Assembly: GCA_949358305.1 (NCBI GenBank)
Contig: OX442314.1
Location: 61,327,369-61,391,368, forward strand
Direction: 5' to 3'
Origin: Strigamia acuminata
Taxonomy: Eukaryota > Arthropoda > Chilopoda > Geophilomorpha > Linotaeniidae
DNA: 64,000 bases
Shown: piece after piece, positions 1 through 11,250 of the stretch
How the letters are laid out: each line of letters starts with the position of its first letter
Numbering within the stretch: position 1 is the first letter of the stretch
The notes under the pieces: generated by a model
What the model saw: the letters and a program-made list of their open reading frames with translations, nothing else
Told to the model about the DNA's origin: nothing
The model's database searches: none
Translations under genes and position numbers: made by a program

Positions 1-737
1 CAAACTTACGTGGTATTGTTTAAAACTGCTGTTTAAATTCGAACCGAGCAGTAATTGTTCCGCCATTACGATTTTCCAAAGTTTATACATACCGCCACTA
101 GGTGGCATTATTTTTACGTCATCGACGACAAACAAGCATGGGATTTCCAGCACCGATTCGCGATTTCAGCATGTTTTTTAGTGAAAATTACCAGAAAAAT
201 AGAAAATCACAGCAAATAACCAAAAATACCAGCAAACAAAAATTTTAAAAAAATTTAAAAAAATAAAAATAGCCAAAAATTACCAAAATAACCAAAAATT
301 ACCAAAATAACCAAAAGTAACACCAAATAACAACAAAAAATTACCAAAGATAACAGAAAATCATCAAAAATTACCAAAAAAAAATTGCAAAGAACAGCAA
401 ATAACAAAAAAAAATTGATAGTTTTAGGATTTAGTGTATTATTTTGGCGGTGATGGGTTGGCAGTAAAAACCTTAGCGGTTTGGAATGGGTGATGGTGTT
501 GTGTTGATGTTAAACGATTTTTAAATGCAGCTGTTGTGTACTTTTTAAAAATCTTCATAAAAACCATGTTAAATCAAAATAAATTAGGCGCATTCAATTC
601 CAAATTACCAAAATCCGATTTCCAAAACTTGATTACAGAATCGGTTTTTAACTTTGAAGGAGTTAAAAACCGATTCTATATATATTCTATATATTCAAGT
701 TTTTGATTATCTATTTAAATTATTATTTAAAATAAAT
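1..737. other. AT-rich DNA without a gene; A-rich simple repeat
   Basis: No convincing coding frame. Positions about 180-420 are dominated by loosely repeated A-rich motifs of the type TACCAAAAATAACCAAAA with drifting unit length, which reads as a decayed simple repeat. The rest is unique-looking AT-rich sequence. Confidence 0.6.
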
Positions 738-759
738 TTATTTAAGACCTGAGAATCGA

Positions 760-965
760 CCAAACACCGCCCGCATTTGTGCGATCGAATGCGGCGGGTG
801 TTTGGCCGCATTCAATCGCGCAAATGCAGCCAAACACCCGCCGCATTTGCGCGATCGAAAGCAGCCAAACACCCGCCGCATTTGCGCGATCGAAAGCAGC
901 CAAACACTCGCCGCTTTCGATCGCACAAATACGGCTGTATTCGATCGCGCAAATGCGGCAGGTGT
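760..965. repeat. 35-bp tandem repeat with flanking inverted copies
   Basis: A 35-bp unit containing GCAGCCAAACACCCGCCG and TTTGCGCGATCGAAA is present about three times in direct orientation near 825-915. Partial copies in the opposite orientation lie on both sides (about 770-822 and 912-960). The block is GC-rich and CpG-rich in AT-rich surroundings and could fold into a hairpin. Short open frames exist here on both strands but are products of the repeat. Confidence 0.8.
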
Positions 966-999
966 AAAAATCGATCGGTACTGTTTTACACCAAAAAAT

Positions 1000-1132
1000 T
1001 TTCGGAGGTTGAAACCTCTAACAGCCATGTTTTTTTGTCAAAATATGCTGTTACCAGTTATTTTTTAAAATTTCCCGGGGGTCGAAACTTCTAAAATCAA
1101 TGTTTTTTGGCCTAAAATTGGCTGGTAACACT
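1000..1132. repeat. Degenerate tandem duplication
   Basis: Two diverged copies of a roughly 55-bp segment. Each runs from a GGAGGTTGAAAC / GGGGGTCGAAAC start through CTAA...ATGTTTTTTG to a GCTG(G)TTACCA / GGCTGGTAACA end. No coding potential is apparent. Confidence 0.5.
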
Positions 1133-1736
1133 ACTTCGAATGTGTGCGTGGTGTTGTTGTTTGTCGCCGATGACGTAGCAATCCCACAATGCATTGCACA
1201 AAATGGTTCCTTTTTTGAAATGGTGATAACAAGATTTGATCATCTAAAACAACAAATTCTTTATTATTTTGTAAGTTATTCATTTAAAATGGGTACGTAA
1301 CCTTTTTTAAGGTTATTTCAAAGCTATTAGAGAAATTTTTCATTTCTCTTCCCATGACCTTTAAACAAAGTGTGACGATGACGCTCTCCGCTCAAAATAA
1401 GTCTATCTTTCCAATACCTGAGAGAAGGCTTACAAACCTAAAGTGTGAACCACGGTGTAAGAGAACAGGTGTAGAAGCGCCCATACAAAATAGCCTTGAA
1501 CCCTTGGCCGATTGTTCCTCTAGTTCTGTCGTTTGCCACCACGCGGTGCTGGGAAAAGATGGTCCTGGAAATCAATGGTGTGTATCAGCTTACTTGTCTG
1601 ACTGTGCGGTAAAGATTATATTTGTTATTATTATTACTCATGTCATTTTCAATTATTTTTAATTTGGGTACTCTGGGTGCTCCTTGTTGTAAGCAATAGC
1701 TGTTGGGAGCACCCTTTTATATCCATAAGAAATCAA

Positions 1737-1772
1737 TATTAGTATTATTATTATTATTATTATTATTACCAT
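1737..1772. repeat. (ATT)n microsatellite
   Basis: Uninterrupted run of ATT/TTA trinucleotides inside the foldback element, directly before the A-rich minisatellite. Confidence 0.85.
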
Positions 1773-1779
1773 ATTATTA

Positions 1780-1982
1780 TTTTTACGAAAAACATGAAAA
1801 AAAATACAAAAAACATGAAAAAAAATACGAAAAACATGAAAAAAAATACGAAAAACATGAAAAAAATACGAAAAATATGAAAAAAAATACGAAAAATATG
1901 AAAAAAAAATACGAAAAATATGAAAAAAAATTACGAAAAATATGAAAAAAAATTACAAAAAATATGAAAAAAATACAAAATT
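1780..1982. repeat. 21-bp A-rich minisatellite
   Basis: About nine tandem copies of a 20-22 bp unit GAAAAACATGAAAAAAAATAC. Later copies carry ATATG instead of ACATG and vary in the length of the A run. An 80-codon lysine-rich open frame here (KKYEKHEKKYEKHE type) is only a translation of the repeat. Confidence 0.9.
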
Positions 1983-2840
1983 ACAAGAGAACTATTTACT
2001 TTGTGTTTCAAATCAAAACTCTATGCAAGCTTCGAAATAGAAATAAAATAAAAGAAAATAAACCAAATGATAATTTTAAACTATCTTTTTCTGGACATTT
2101 GACCTACGGCATATGATCAAAATCTTTTGTTTGGTATCCACCTACCATCTACTTTTAATTTAATTTAAATTTTTTTACAAAATTTAAAAAAAAAATCAAA
2201 AATGTAAGATGCGATAAAAAGTACAAGTTTGAAATGTGAATTAATTTTCAACTGAATAACCACGGAATCAATAGCACCCAAAAATGCATTACAAAATGCA
2301 TTATCGTGAATCCCTATGCATTTCAAAATACATTGCAGTGCATTACAATATCGTTTTAATGAATTTTTGATAAATTTACCGAATCGTATGTAAATGTATA
2401 AGCGAAAACAAGGTTGAACAAGAGTGAAATTTTATTTATGATTGGTCAATAAACAAATTATTTTGGAGTAATTAGTTATGGTTATGGAGATACAGTAAAA
2501 GTTGTAGAAAAAAAGGAAAAAAAATATTCATTGTTACCCTCCCCCCCATGACGGTAGAAACCACTTTTTCATAAATTTTATATTTCTTTATTTATTATCC
2601 TATTTCTTCTGTTTATTAATTAATAATCTGAGTTCCAGATTTAAAACATGGGAAGGAGGTGTTCTTATTGTTAAGTGCATTTCCACATACCGGCAGCTGG
2701 TTTAAAATACATAGAGACTACAAAACAAGGACCACCTTTCCCCAGCACCGCGTGGTGGCAAACGACAGAACTACAGGAACAATCGGCCCACGGCTAGGGG
2801 AATCGCTTCAACACCTGTTCTCTTACACCGTGGTGTGAAC

Positions 2841-4690
2841 TGAGGATAAAATATGTAGTTAATTCATAAGATGCACATTTCCATCGTTAATGTGTGTAAT
2901 CGTTTTGGTGACCAATAAGGTCGCAGAATTGATGTAACGTCAATATGACGTATTTTTTGTTTTGTACGACCTCAGTGATACAATTCAATGTCACTGAGTT
3001 CACGACGAGAAAACGAATAAAACAACACCTAGTTTTATTACGGAAAAACGTCTATTTATTTCGACACGAACAACAATTGGTAGCAGCGTACGGTTGCGGT
3101 TATTCAGCTTCTCTGCACAACGTCGTTGAAGAAACGAGTGTGAATTACATCGCAAAACGGGATTAATTGTGCCTAGAACTATAAAGGCACTCTCAAAGCT
3201 AAGTAGAGTTATTTTTGGGCAACTTAACAGTTATTCAAGTCGGCACTCGTCTTGCTTTGTAGGGTTAATCGTTTATAGCGGTGTAAAGGACCGAATTAAT
3301 ACGAACGTCAGTGCAACGCTACGACGATACGACGAACGTCGGTGCGACGTCGGAATAAATAGTATATAAACGGCGTGAGAATTACTTAGCAACAGTTTAC
3401 GGATTCCATGTGCCTAGAAGGATAAAAATGCACCAAAATAGCTAAGTAGTCGTTTATTAGAATTGAATAATCGTTGATAAGGTTCTGCTTTTCTGCAAGG
3501 GCCGACGATAAATTGTGTTTTTTGCCGTGGATAAGGCATAAACGTTTTCACGCACGGAATTTAAACGGACGGACGTCGAAAAAGCTGCGAAAACGTTCGA
3601 GAAACGTCGCAAAGCGGAGGGACGTCGCAAATAGGATTCGATAAAGACGTGCGAAAGACGAACGGTTGTAGTGACCCTAGTGGTCACTGATGAAGTATCG
3701 GGAATGAGCCCGAGTAAAATATTTAATTTGAGTTGTTTTATTTAATATTTTATGTAATCTAAACATCTTAACAGGAAGTTGGAGACGGTGGGAGGAGATG
3801 TGGGTGGTCGCCAAGGAAACCAGCCCACAGCCTTCTCAGACAGGAAACACTTCCTGTAGAGAAAGAAAAGAGTCAGTATGAAACCAGCCTTTGAGAAAAC
3901 CAGTCATGAAATTCACCTCTGAAAACCAAGAATTGTTCCAGTGGGATTTGTGATTGTATAAGCAATTTGGCTTATTTCTTGCAGTTACTAGAGTAACTGT
4001 GAGATATTCTTGCTGCTAAGCACTATAGCAGTGGGAATTTATCTTGAGTCAATTCAAGTATTGACTTGGGATTTCATCTTGCCTAACAGCCATTGTTAGG
4101 AGGGATTTTGAGTGAGAAGTTACGCGGAATTAGCCGCAACCAAGACGGCGAGGCGACGGGGTTGCGAGTTCGTGAAGAAGACGGAGATCGACGGAGAAAC
4201 TGAGTTTGAAGAGCCGGGATTGAGCCCGATTATTCCTGAACGTAGTAGTTGGGACGGAATTGAGTTTGTCGTGCTGATTCGACGACGCCGAGCTGAGCGC
4301 CGAGAACACAGGATCAACGCGATCATCGATTCAAAGACGTGGAGCCGACGAATCAATTTCCTCTTTTATTATTTCCCATTTGTGTTTCTTATTCTTCCCC
4401 TCACGGGAATCATAATTTCTCATTAATCGTTTTTACTAGTCAGTGTCAAATAACTTATCACAAAATATCTTGTATTCGTAATATTGTATTTTAATCTTTT
4501 AGTTTATTCAAAGTCACGAATAAATACCATTTCTTTGTGAGAAATAATTGAGTCATTATTTCTCCTATCGTTAGCTTAAAGTTTAAGTTAGAATTGAATT
4601 ATTTGAGAGCATTTTAGATAAGTCCCGTTGCGGCAATAATAAGTTTAGAATTATTGTTATAAATCTTAGCAATAATTTGAGCTCATTACA
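2841..4690. promoter_or_regulatory. Leader of gypsy element A; probable 5' LTR region, left edge unresolved
   Basis: No convincing gene. The stretch precedes the primer-binding site and gag of element A and ends in ...CATTACA, as an LTR should. A TATATAAA box lies at 3363-3370. A motif TGTGCCTAGAA...AGCTAAGTAG occurs twice, near 3170 and 3409, suggesting an internal duplication. The region is rich in ACGTCG-type CpG motifs near 3300-3360. I could not find a matching copy downstream of A, so the LTR call rests on position, the CA end and the adjoining primer site only. Confidence 0.4.
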
Positions 4691-4813
4691 CTTGGGGGCC
4701 CGTTATTTGAACCTTAACAACTTATATTCAGTTGAGGGACCAATTTTGTGTGATAAAGTATTTTGTGATAGATTATTCTGTTTCTTTCTTCTTTTCTGTG
4801 ACTAAAAAACGAG
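4691..4813 (+). promoter_or_regulatory. Primer-binding site (tRNA-Pro-like) and leader of gypsy A
   Basis: TGGGGGCCCGT at 4693-4703 followed by TATTTGAACC resembles the complement of the tRNA-Pro 3' end (TGGGGGCTCGTCCGGGATTTGAACC in many animals) with one substitution and a short deletion. It begins two bases after the CATTACA end of the putative LTR, the usual spacing, and about 120 bp before the gag ATG. Primer assignment is inference from known tRNA ends. Confidence 0.45.
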
Positions 4814-6994
4814 ATGTCTTTGTCACAAGATTCGAGGAGAGGACGAGGAAACGGACGCGGACCTCGCACACGAGGCGGAACGACCACAGGAGCGTCTAAC
4901 ATACGTCCTCAATCATCGTCCGAGTCGGACCATGCGGAAGACACTCAGGCCATGACCAGTAAGGATTTTTGCTTGGAAGTATCGCCTGAACGACAAGGGG
5001 AATTTTGGCTACAAAAAGCAAGAGATGAATCTCAAGATTTGCTTGAAAAGTCCAGCGTCTCCGGAGTTTCATCGCACCACGGCGACACCCCAGCCACAGT
5101 AGCTTCGACTCCGACAAGCAAAATAGACCTCTCTAACATGACATTGGAGCAAGTCATCGCTGTAGCCAGGAAGCGTGGTCGACTGATAAGAGGCTACAAA
5201 CAACAAGCGTCTCGACGAGCTTGCGATGAGGCGGAATCATCGGGTGAAAATTCCCCGACGCGCCATAAGCTAGCGAGAGCTCGCCAACGCATCGCCGACG
5301 TTATGCAGGAGATGGAAGACAGTCTCAAAGAACGTCACCAACAGTACGAAGAAGGTGTCCAACTTTCTGACGAAGATGTGGCGCAGATAACGGCAGCAAT
5401 GGCCGATCGAGCACGGCGACTGCAACTGGCGCACTCCGAGGAATTTGAAATGTTAAAACGGCTCAAGTTGGAGGAGCGCCATGCAAAACAGGCGAAATTT
5501 GAGGCAGAATTAGCCAAGAAAACAACTGACGAAGACATTCGCGCCAAAAAGGATCAATTGGACGCGGAGATCCGTGCTACCAAAGACCGACTCGAGGCAG
5601 AAGTCCGCACCATGAGGAGCAAACTGGCGGCAGAAAAACTCCGTCAGGACACAGAACAAAAAGAATTACGTGCACAGCGAAAAGCACAAGCGGCGGCGGA
5701 GCGAGATGCTATTCTGGCAGAGAATCAAAAGATAGAGGCGGAAAAAGTCCGTTTGGAAACTGAACGACAGGAGTTATTGGCGAGACAAAAGGCGATGGAT
5801 TCATCGGAAAGTAAGGAGATCCATTATCTTCGACAGAGTGCTCTCGACGCACAAGAAGCCGCGGAAAGAGTCCGCCAGGAAAACGAAGAAATTAGATATC
5901 TCGCACAATGTCGGTATCAAGTGCCACAGAACATCCTGCCTTGCCGACCAGAAGTAGTAAATTTGTCGCCAGAATCTTCCAGGAATTCTTTAAAAAGGAA
6001 AGGTGAGATGGATAAAAAAAGAGACTCCAAACGAGCTTCAATCTCACCAGCCAAAAATCCAGATGTATTAGACGTTATCGATCAAAGGAATCGTCAACAT
6101 TTAAAGAACCAACCAATTGCACCAGACAAAAAACAAGGTGCAGTGACGGGATTAGATCCAGCGGATCCACAAATTTGGGATAAGCCCAAAAAGATGGAAA
6201 CTGAATATGTCAGAGTATCCACCACAAAAAGTGACGGAAAATCATTTGATGTTCATGTGGAAAAACCAATGGAAGATGACGATCCTCGTTACCATAGAAC
6301 ATATACGCTGGAGGAAGCCGTTGAACACCTGTCAGCAGCCAATGAAAGAGAAAAAACAAGACAAGTCCAACAGGAGCGAGTAGATAGACAACGCGAATTA
6401 AGTCGCGAAAGAGAAAAGCAAAATTTCCAGCACGATCAAGAAGTTCCGGAGCAAGACACAAATAGTAGTCAAAATGCTGCAACCGGACAAGATGGAGCAA
6501 CTGGACAAGCCAGTTATACAAAAATCAAAAATTATGACGACTATCTACAAGGCAAATACTCCCAACAGCCCGAAAATATGGATTTACGAAATGAGTCGAT
6601 GAGAAGAAGTAATTCGCGCCAACAATTTGAACATCAAAGGGAATCGCGACAAGACAGAGGTTCATATTGGTACGAAGCTTATACAGAAAGAGATTCACAT
6701 GGACGTCGTGACGATTCACGAGGACGGTACGATGACTCAAATAGAAGTCGTGACGATTCATATAGAGACCGAAGAAGGTCACAATCAAGTCCGCCACCAT
6801 CACGACAATACGAGTACGAAGGAGAACAGAAATATTCAAACTCCGACCGATTCCGTCGTAATGAATCTAATTCACCCGGATTTGGAGAGGACAGACAAGA
6901 AAGGGGGAGATCCCAGTCGGGTAACAGAGATCCGCCTCCAACAAACCCACGTACGTACAGAAGGATTAGAAGACATTATCGCAAGACAGATTGA
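4814..6994 (+). pseudogene. gag: Gypsy element A: N-terminal Gag (coiled-coil, Arg/Ser-rich)
   Basis: A 726-codon frame from the first ATG after the leader. Residues 1-25 are Arg/Gly-rich. Residues about 185-370 are almost pure Glu/Lys/Arg/Ala with heptad character, predicting a long coiled coil. Residues about 590-700 are rich in Arg, Ser, Asp and Tyr with RS-like dipeptides. No capsid or zinc knuckle is present in this frame; both continue in the +1 frame from about 6950. The two halves therefore look like one Gag split by a single-base indel near 6950 rather than two genes. Such a long N-terminal extension is unusual for Ty3/gypsy Gag. It belongs to the element whose pol follows at 8291. 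Confidence 0.75.
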
Positions 6995-8321
6995 TTCGCG
7001 ACTATCGCAGATTCCTTCAAAATCCCAAGAAATGGAGGAAGTTTTGAAAAAGCAGATTCGAAAATACTGTTCGAATAATTGGACCCATCATTGTAACCAA
7101 CCACATCAAATTAAATGGGACAGAATCACACCAGATATGTTTGATGGGAGTTGGCAAGCTGGTACTCAATTTTTGGATGAAGTAATGCACTTGGTAGGAA
7201 GTCACGAAATGGATCCAGAGGTGACTTTAAAGAAGTTAATTCCAAAAATTTTGGTTGGAGGTGCAACAAATTGGTTGCGGAAAAATCAGTTCACACAGTG
7301 GAATGAATTTGTAAAGGCTTTCATGAAGGAGTACGGGGAATCTAGTGCAATGATGATTAAATATTGGGACAACCACAAACAGATGTTGGGAGAAGATATC
7401 CGAACATATTTACGGCGAACTGAAGATCTAATCGCCCAACTCCCTTACCATATTAGCGATTTCGCTGAAGATAGAAAATTCAGAAATGGTTTGACCCCTT
7501 TCTCCGAGAAAGTGTTGCGAATGGTGGATGCACCAATGGCCAGTTCCTTCGAAAAATTATCGCAATTCATAAGGAACAACCAGATGTACATCGATGACAG
7601 GTACGCATCAGATATCCCAATAGAAGAACAACGAGCACGGGATGACAGGCAACGACACCAGTCGGATTACACCAGAGCGGGTGCAAAAATGATGCGCCCT
7701 TGCTCTCAATTTTTGCTAACACGAGAAGAAGGATCCACCAGAAAACAGGAAGGTGGACACCCACCTTATCCGCAGCCACGAATACCAATGCGACCAAACG
7801 TCAAATGGACACAAGATCCAAATGAAATCAACGAGTCGATTGGCGACACTCAGATAATGCTGACAGAATATACAGAAGAAGAAGTCGACAAACTGATGGA
7901 TGCTGCTAGTGTGTTGTTCACACGAAACAATCCAGCAATTACAAAATACAAACCTCCCATGCAAGCGAGGTTACCACATCAAATGGCTATACAACCGCAA
8001 GCAAAAGGAAATTCGTCCTTTTCTTCGAAACCATATTCTGTTGACTTCAGTTCGAAAAAAGAGACTGAAAATTCGCAAGTCGGCGATAAAATTGGGCAAA
8101 CTTCCACTTCGAGCAGCACTGACGATGGCAATAAGGCCAATCAAGTAAAATTGACTCCGGAAAATGCACCGTGCCATAATTGTGGACAAATTGGACACTG
8201 GGTGCGACAGTGTCCTCAACCAAGGAGATTGATGTCTGCAGAAGAAATGGAACAGCTCGTCAACTTCTTATCTGAGAGTATTTCAAAAAACTTGAACGCG
8301 CGGGCTCAGGAAAAGCAGTAG
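6627..8321 (+). pseudogene. gag: Gypsy element A: Gag capsid and zinc knuckle
   Basis: Open in a frame shifted from the N-terminal Gag; only the part after about 6950 is likely ancestral coding, because the upstream overlap is read in the other frame. It holds a retrotransposon capsid-type stretch (MFDGSWQAG..., then FVKAFMKEYG, DIRTYLRRTEDLIAQLP). A CCHC knuckle, CHNCGQIGHWVRQC, lies near 8173-8214. The stop TAG is at 8319-8321. A canonical -1 slippery heptamer precedes it by about 30 bases, so pol would be made as a Gag-Pol fusion. The upstream frame break makes this copy defective. Confidence 0.8.
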
Positions 8322-8330
8322 AGCTCGCGC
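8285..8330 (+). promoter_or_regulatory. -1 programmed ribosomal frameshift signal of gypsy A
   Basis: The heptamer A-AAA-AAC at 8285-8291 lies in the gag zero frame as tcA AAA AAC, the X XXY YYZ form. After a 6-nt spacer, GCGCGGGCTC (8298-8307) can pair over all ten bases with GAGCTCGCGC (8321-8330), one pair being G-U, leaving a 13-nt loop. Slipping -1 enters the pol frame, which is open from 8291 onward (check: 8390 minus 8291 is 99). The 3' arm of the stem starts at the last base of the gag stop codon. Confidence 0.85.
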
Positions 8331-11250
8331 CACCAGAAAATTCGGACAATCTGCTAAAAGCCCAACCAATAACAGAACCATCAATTGAAATGGTGCAAGA
8401 CTCGGAAGGATTATCGGAGGTCCAACCGGTACACACAACATTGGCAGACACTCCACTAATATTAAAATCAACATTAGAATCGCAAGAGTCGCCAGAAAAT
8501 TCAGACGAATTACAGGGATCGCAAACACCTTTGAAGATACAGCTCAAAAGGGATCCCAAAACTGGAGAGTATATGCCATCAAAGTTGACAGAAAAACCAC
8601 GTAAAGTGATTGGAACGTTGCAAGGTGGTAAAGGGACGATAGTTGTCGATTTCGAAGATGGCGAAGTTGTGGGAACAAGATTTCCGGTTCCGAAAGTAGC
8701 AACGGAACCAAAACCGGAATTAGCCGGAACTTCATCAACATCGAATAGAATAAAAGATAATGGACCACTAAAAAATACAACCATTCCTATAATACTCACG
8801 TCACCAGAAGCGATTGGCACAATGCCAAAAAGAGGAGAAATGATTTGTGAGATGGAATGTGGACAACTCGTCGGAATGAGATTCCCACCTTTAGAAATAA
8901 AAGACTGCCCAAAAGTAACACAAGAAGCCTATCGATCCGACGGATCATACTTCACAGCAGAAGTAACAGAAGCCCTAAAGAATGTAGAAATTGTACAAGA
9001 CAATGAAGCAACTATTTTCTGGGCTAAGGTTAAGGAATCTTATGAAGAGACCCCATCATTGGCAGCATGGATGACGAATACACCAACCGAGCCAGTGGAA
9101 TGGGATCCATTTTTAAAAGAATTGACAATATTGGAACCGGAAGGACCACGCATTAGAGTTTTCAACATATTGCTACCAGAGGAAGATGTTTTGGAAGGAA
9201 TGACAACAATAGACCTTCAGACAGAACAAGGATCCATCGCTGCCATGCTAGATTCTGGAGCCAACAGAAGCTGCATTTCGTGGCCATTAATTCAAGCAAT
9301 GGGATTAGAAAAAGAAGTGTGGCCAGTCAAGTCCAACATGGCTGTAAATACAGCGGATAAAAAGGCGCAACCAATGGGAACAATAAGAATGATGATTCGT
9401 TGGACCCACGGAATGATGCAACAATATTTTCTCGTGTTGCCACACGACATGAAATTTATGTTGGTTGGCAATGATGCCATGAAAAGAATGAAAATACAAC
9501 CAAATCCACTCAATGGCAAGTGGAACTTTATTTCAACAATCGACGTACCACAACCATATATGCCACAGTACATTATGGATAAATATGAACAGAAAAAAGA
9601 AGAGCCCGAGTCACTGCGAAAAACATTCAGGAAGGAAAGTAGTTTTTGTGCATTCGAGGCGAGGCTCAAGGTGGGAAATGGTATGTACGATATGATTGAA
9701 GAAGCGAAACTGCAGTTAACTGAGGCAGCCCAACTGGAACATGTGTTGAAGAAGTATGAGAAAATTCTCAGTAAAACTCCAGGGAAGACCCACGTAATGC
9801 AACACACCATTGAATTAGATACAAACAAACCAATAAGGGTTCCTTTTAAGTCGTGGAATCCACAGAAGAGGGAAATTTTGAGGACACTCTGTCAAGAAAT
9901 GGTCGACAAGGGTTATGTGTCAGAAGCGGAAGGCGACTATGCGACACGGATTGTATTGGTAATGAGACCAGGTTCGGAACCACGTCTCTGTATCGACTAC
10001 AGAGCGTTAAACGAACACACTTTGTATGACCCGCCACAGATGCCAACAATAACAGAAATTCTTAGAGAATTAGGCGAATTTCAGTGGGTGTCGACCATTG
10101 ATTTAACAAAAGGCTACTGGCAGATAGATTTGAGACCGGAAGATCGTCCGAAAACAGCGTTTTGGAGTCCGCTGGGCAGACTTATGTTCAACGTCATGCC
10201 CTTTGGACTGGTCAACGCGCCTACGATCTTCCAACGACTGATTGAGAAAGTGTTAGGCGAGGCATTCCGAAAATATGCTTGGGCCTATCTTGACGATATC
10301 GTGATCGTATCGAAATCATATGCAGAACACATGAAACATTTAGATTCAGTTTTGGGGAAATTGCAAAAAGCAGGACTGCACGTGAATCCAACAAAATCAA
10401 AATTCTGTAGGAAGGAGTTGAAATTTTTGGGATACAAACTAGGAATTAATGGATTAAGTGTTGACCCAGCTAAAGTTGCAGCAATCAAAGATTTTCCAGC
10501 GCCAAAAAATTTGACGGAGCTGCAACAGTTTCTTAGCATGGTCAATTTTTTTCATCGACTCCTCAAGGACTTGGCCACAGTAGCTGAACCATTACGCCCA
10601 CTTTTGAAAAAAGGAATAGACTTCATTTGGACAGAGGAGCACCAAATTGCATTCGATAAAATTAAACAATTATTGACAGACGCCAAAACAATGCATTTAC
10701 CAAATCTGGATCAACCTTTCATCGTAAGAACTGACGCCAGTAAAAAAGGATTGGGTGCTGCCTTGATGCAGGTCAAAGAAATAGATGGGCAAATGGTTGA
10801 ATCACCATGCGTTTACATTAGTAGATGTCTGCAACAGGCAGAATTAAATTATAGCGCAACGGACCTCGAGTGTTTAGCAGTGATTTGGGCACTCCGAAAA
10901 TTTAGACCATACTTGGAGTTCACTAGTTTCGTCGTGCAAACGGATCATGAGGCACTAAAGTGGTTGATGCGACTGGAAGAGCCAGCTGGACGCCTTGCCC
11001 GCTGGCAAATGGAATTGATGTCCTACAATTTCAAAATTCAATATTTGAAGGGGACAACTAATACATTGGCCGACGCGCTGTCCAGAGCGCCAATTCAAAT
11101 TATTTGTGATAACGAGGAAACGGGAGAAGCCGATGGGGATCTGAAATATTGCCCGACAGAGCCAAGAAAATGGGTTGTGGGTAACTGGAACCAATTGCCC
11201 AAACCGCTAGATGAAGACCAGCAAGTCGCATCATATTGGAACCATGTTTA
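8291..11250 (+). pseudogene. pol: Gypsy element A: Pol part 1 (protease, reverse transcriptase, RNase H)
   Basis: Open from the frameshift site; numbering below is from the internal ATG at 8390. Retropepsin motif MLDSGANRSCIS places the catalytic Asp near residue 288. The reverse transcriptase has CIDYRALNEHT, STIDLTKGYWQIDL, MPFGLVNAPTIFQR and the catalytic YLDDIVIVS near 633-637. Ty3-type RNase H has RTDASKKGLGAAL near 780, the ATDLECLAVIWAL motif and ADALSRAP near 900. The frame is cut at 11250 by a solo LTR. Deleting that insert with one TSD copy restores the frame exactly (codons at 11246 and 11807 line up). Later stops and shifts make the element inactive. Confidence 0.9.

Larger units (their letters stand above)
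1444..2840. mobile_element. Foldback/MITE-like element with long terminal inverted repeats
   Basis: The segment near 1444-1572 (GTGTGAACCACGGTGTAAGA, then CGATTGTTCCTCTAGTTCTG, then CCACCACGCGGTGCTGGG) recurs as its reverse complement near 2727-2840, with about 85-90% match by eye. The left arm carries about 20 extra bases. The span between the arms is non-coding and AT-rich and contains a minisatellite. Long inverted ends with no transposase frame suggest a non-autonomous DNA transposon or foldback element. I could not fix the target-site duplication, so the outer edges are approximate. Confidence 0.65.

Noticed and set aside
777-1094. Short overlapping frames on both strands in the 35-bp repeat
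   Set aside because: Frames arise from the repeat and show no independent coding signal.
1703-1945. Lysine-rich 80-codon frame
   Set aside because: Translation of the 21-bp A-rich minisatellite.
4112-4426. 104-codon frame before gag of element A
   Set aside because: It has no known motif, lies in the putative LTR/leader and overlaps an antisense frame of similar length.
8260-8820. 186-codon minus-strand frame over the gag-pol junction of A
   Set aside because: Shadow of the pol frame on the opposite strand.
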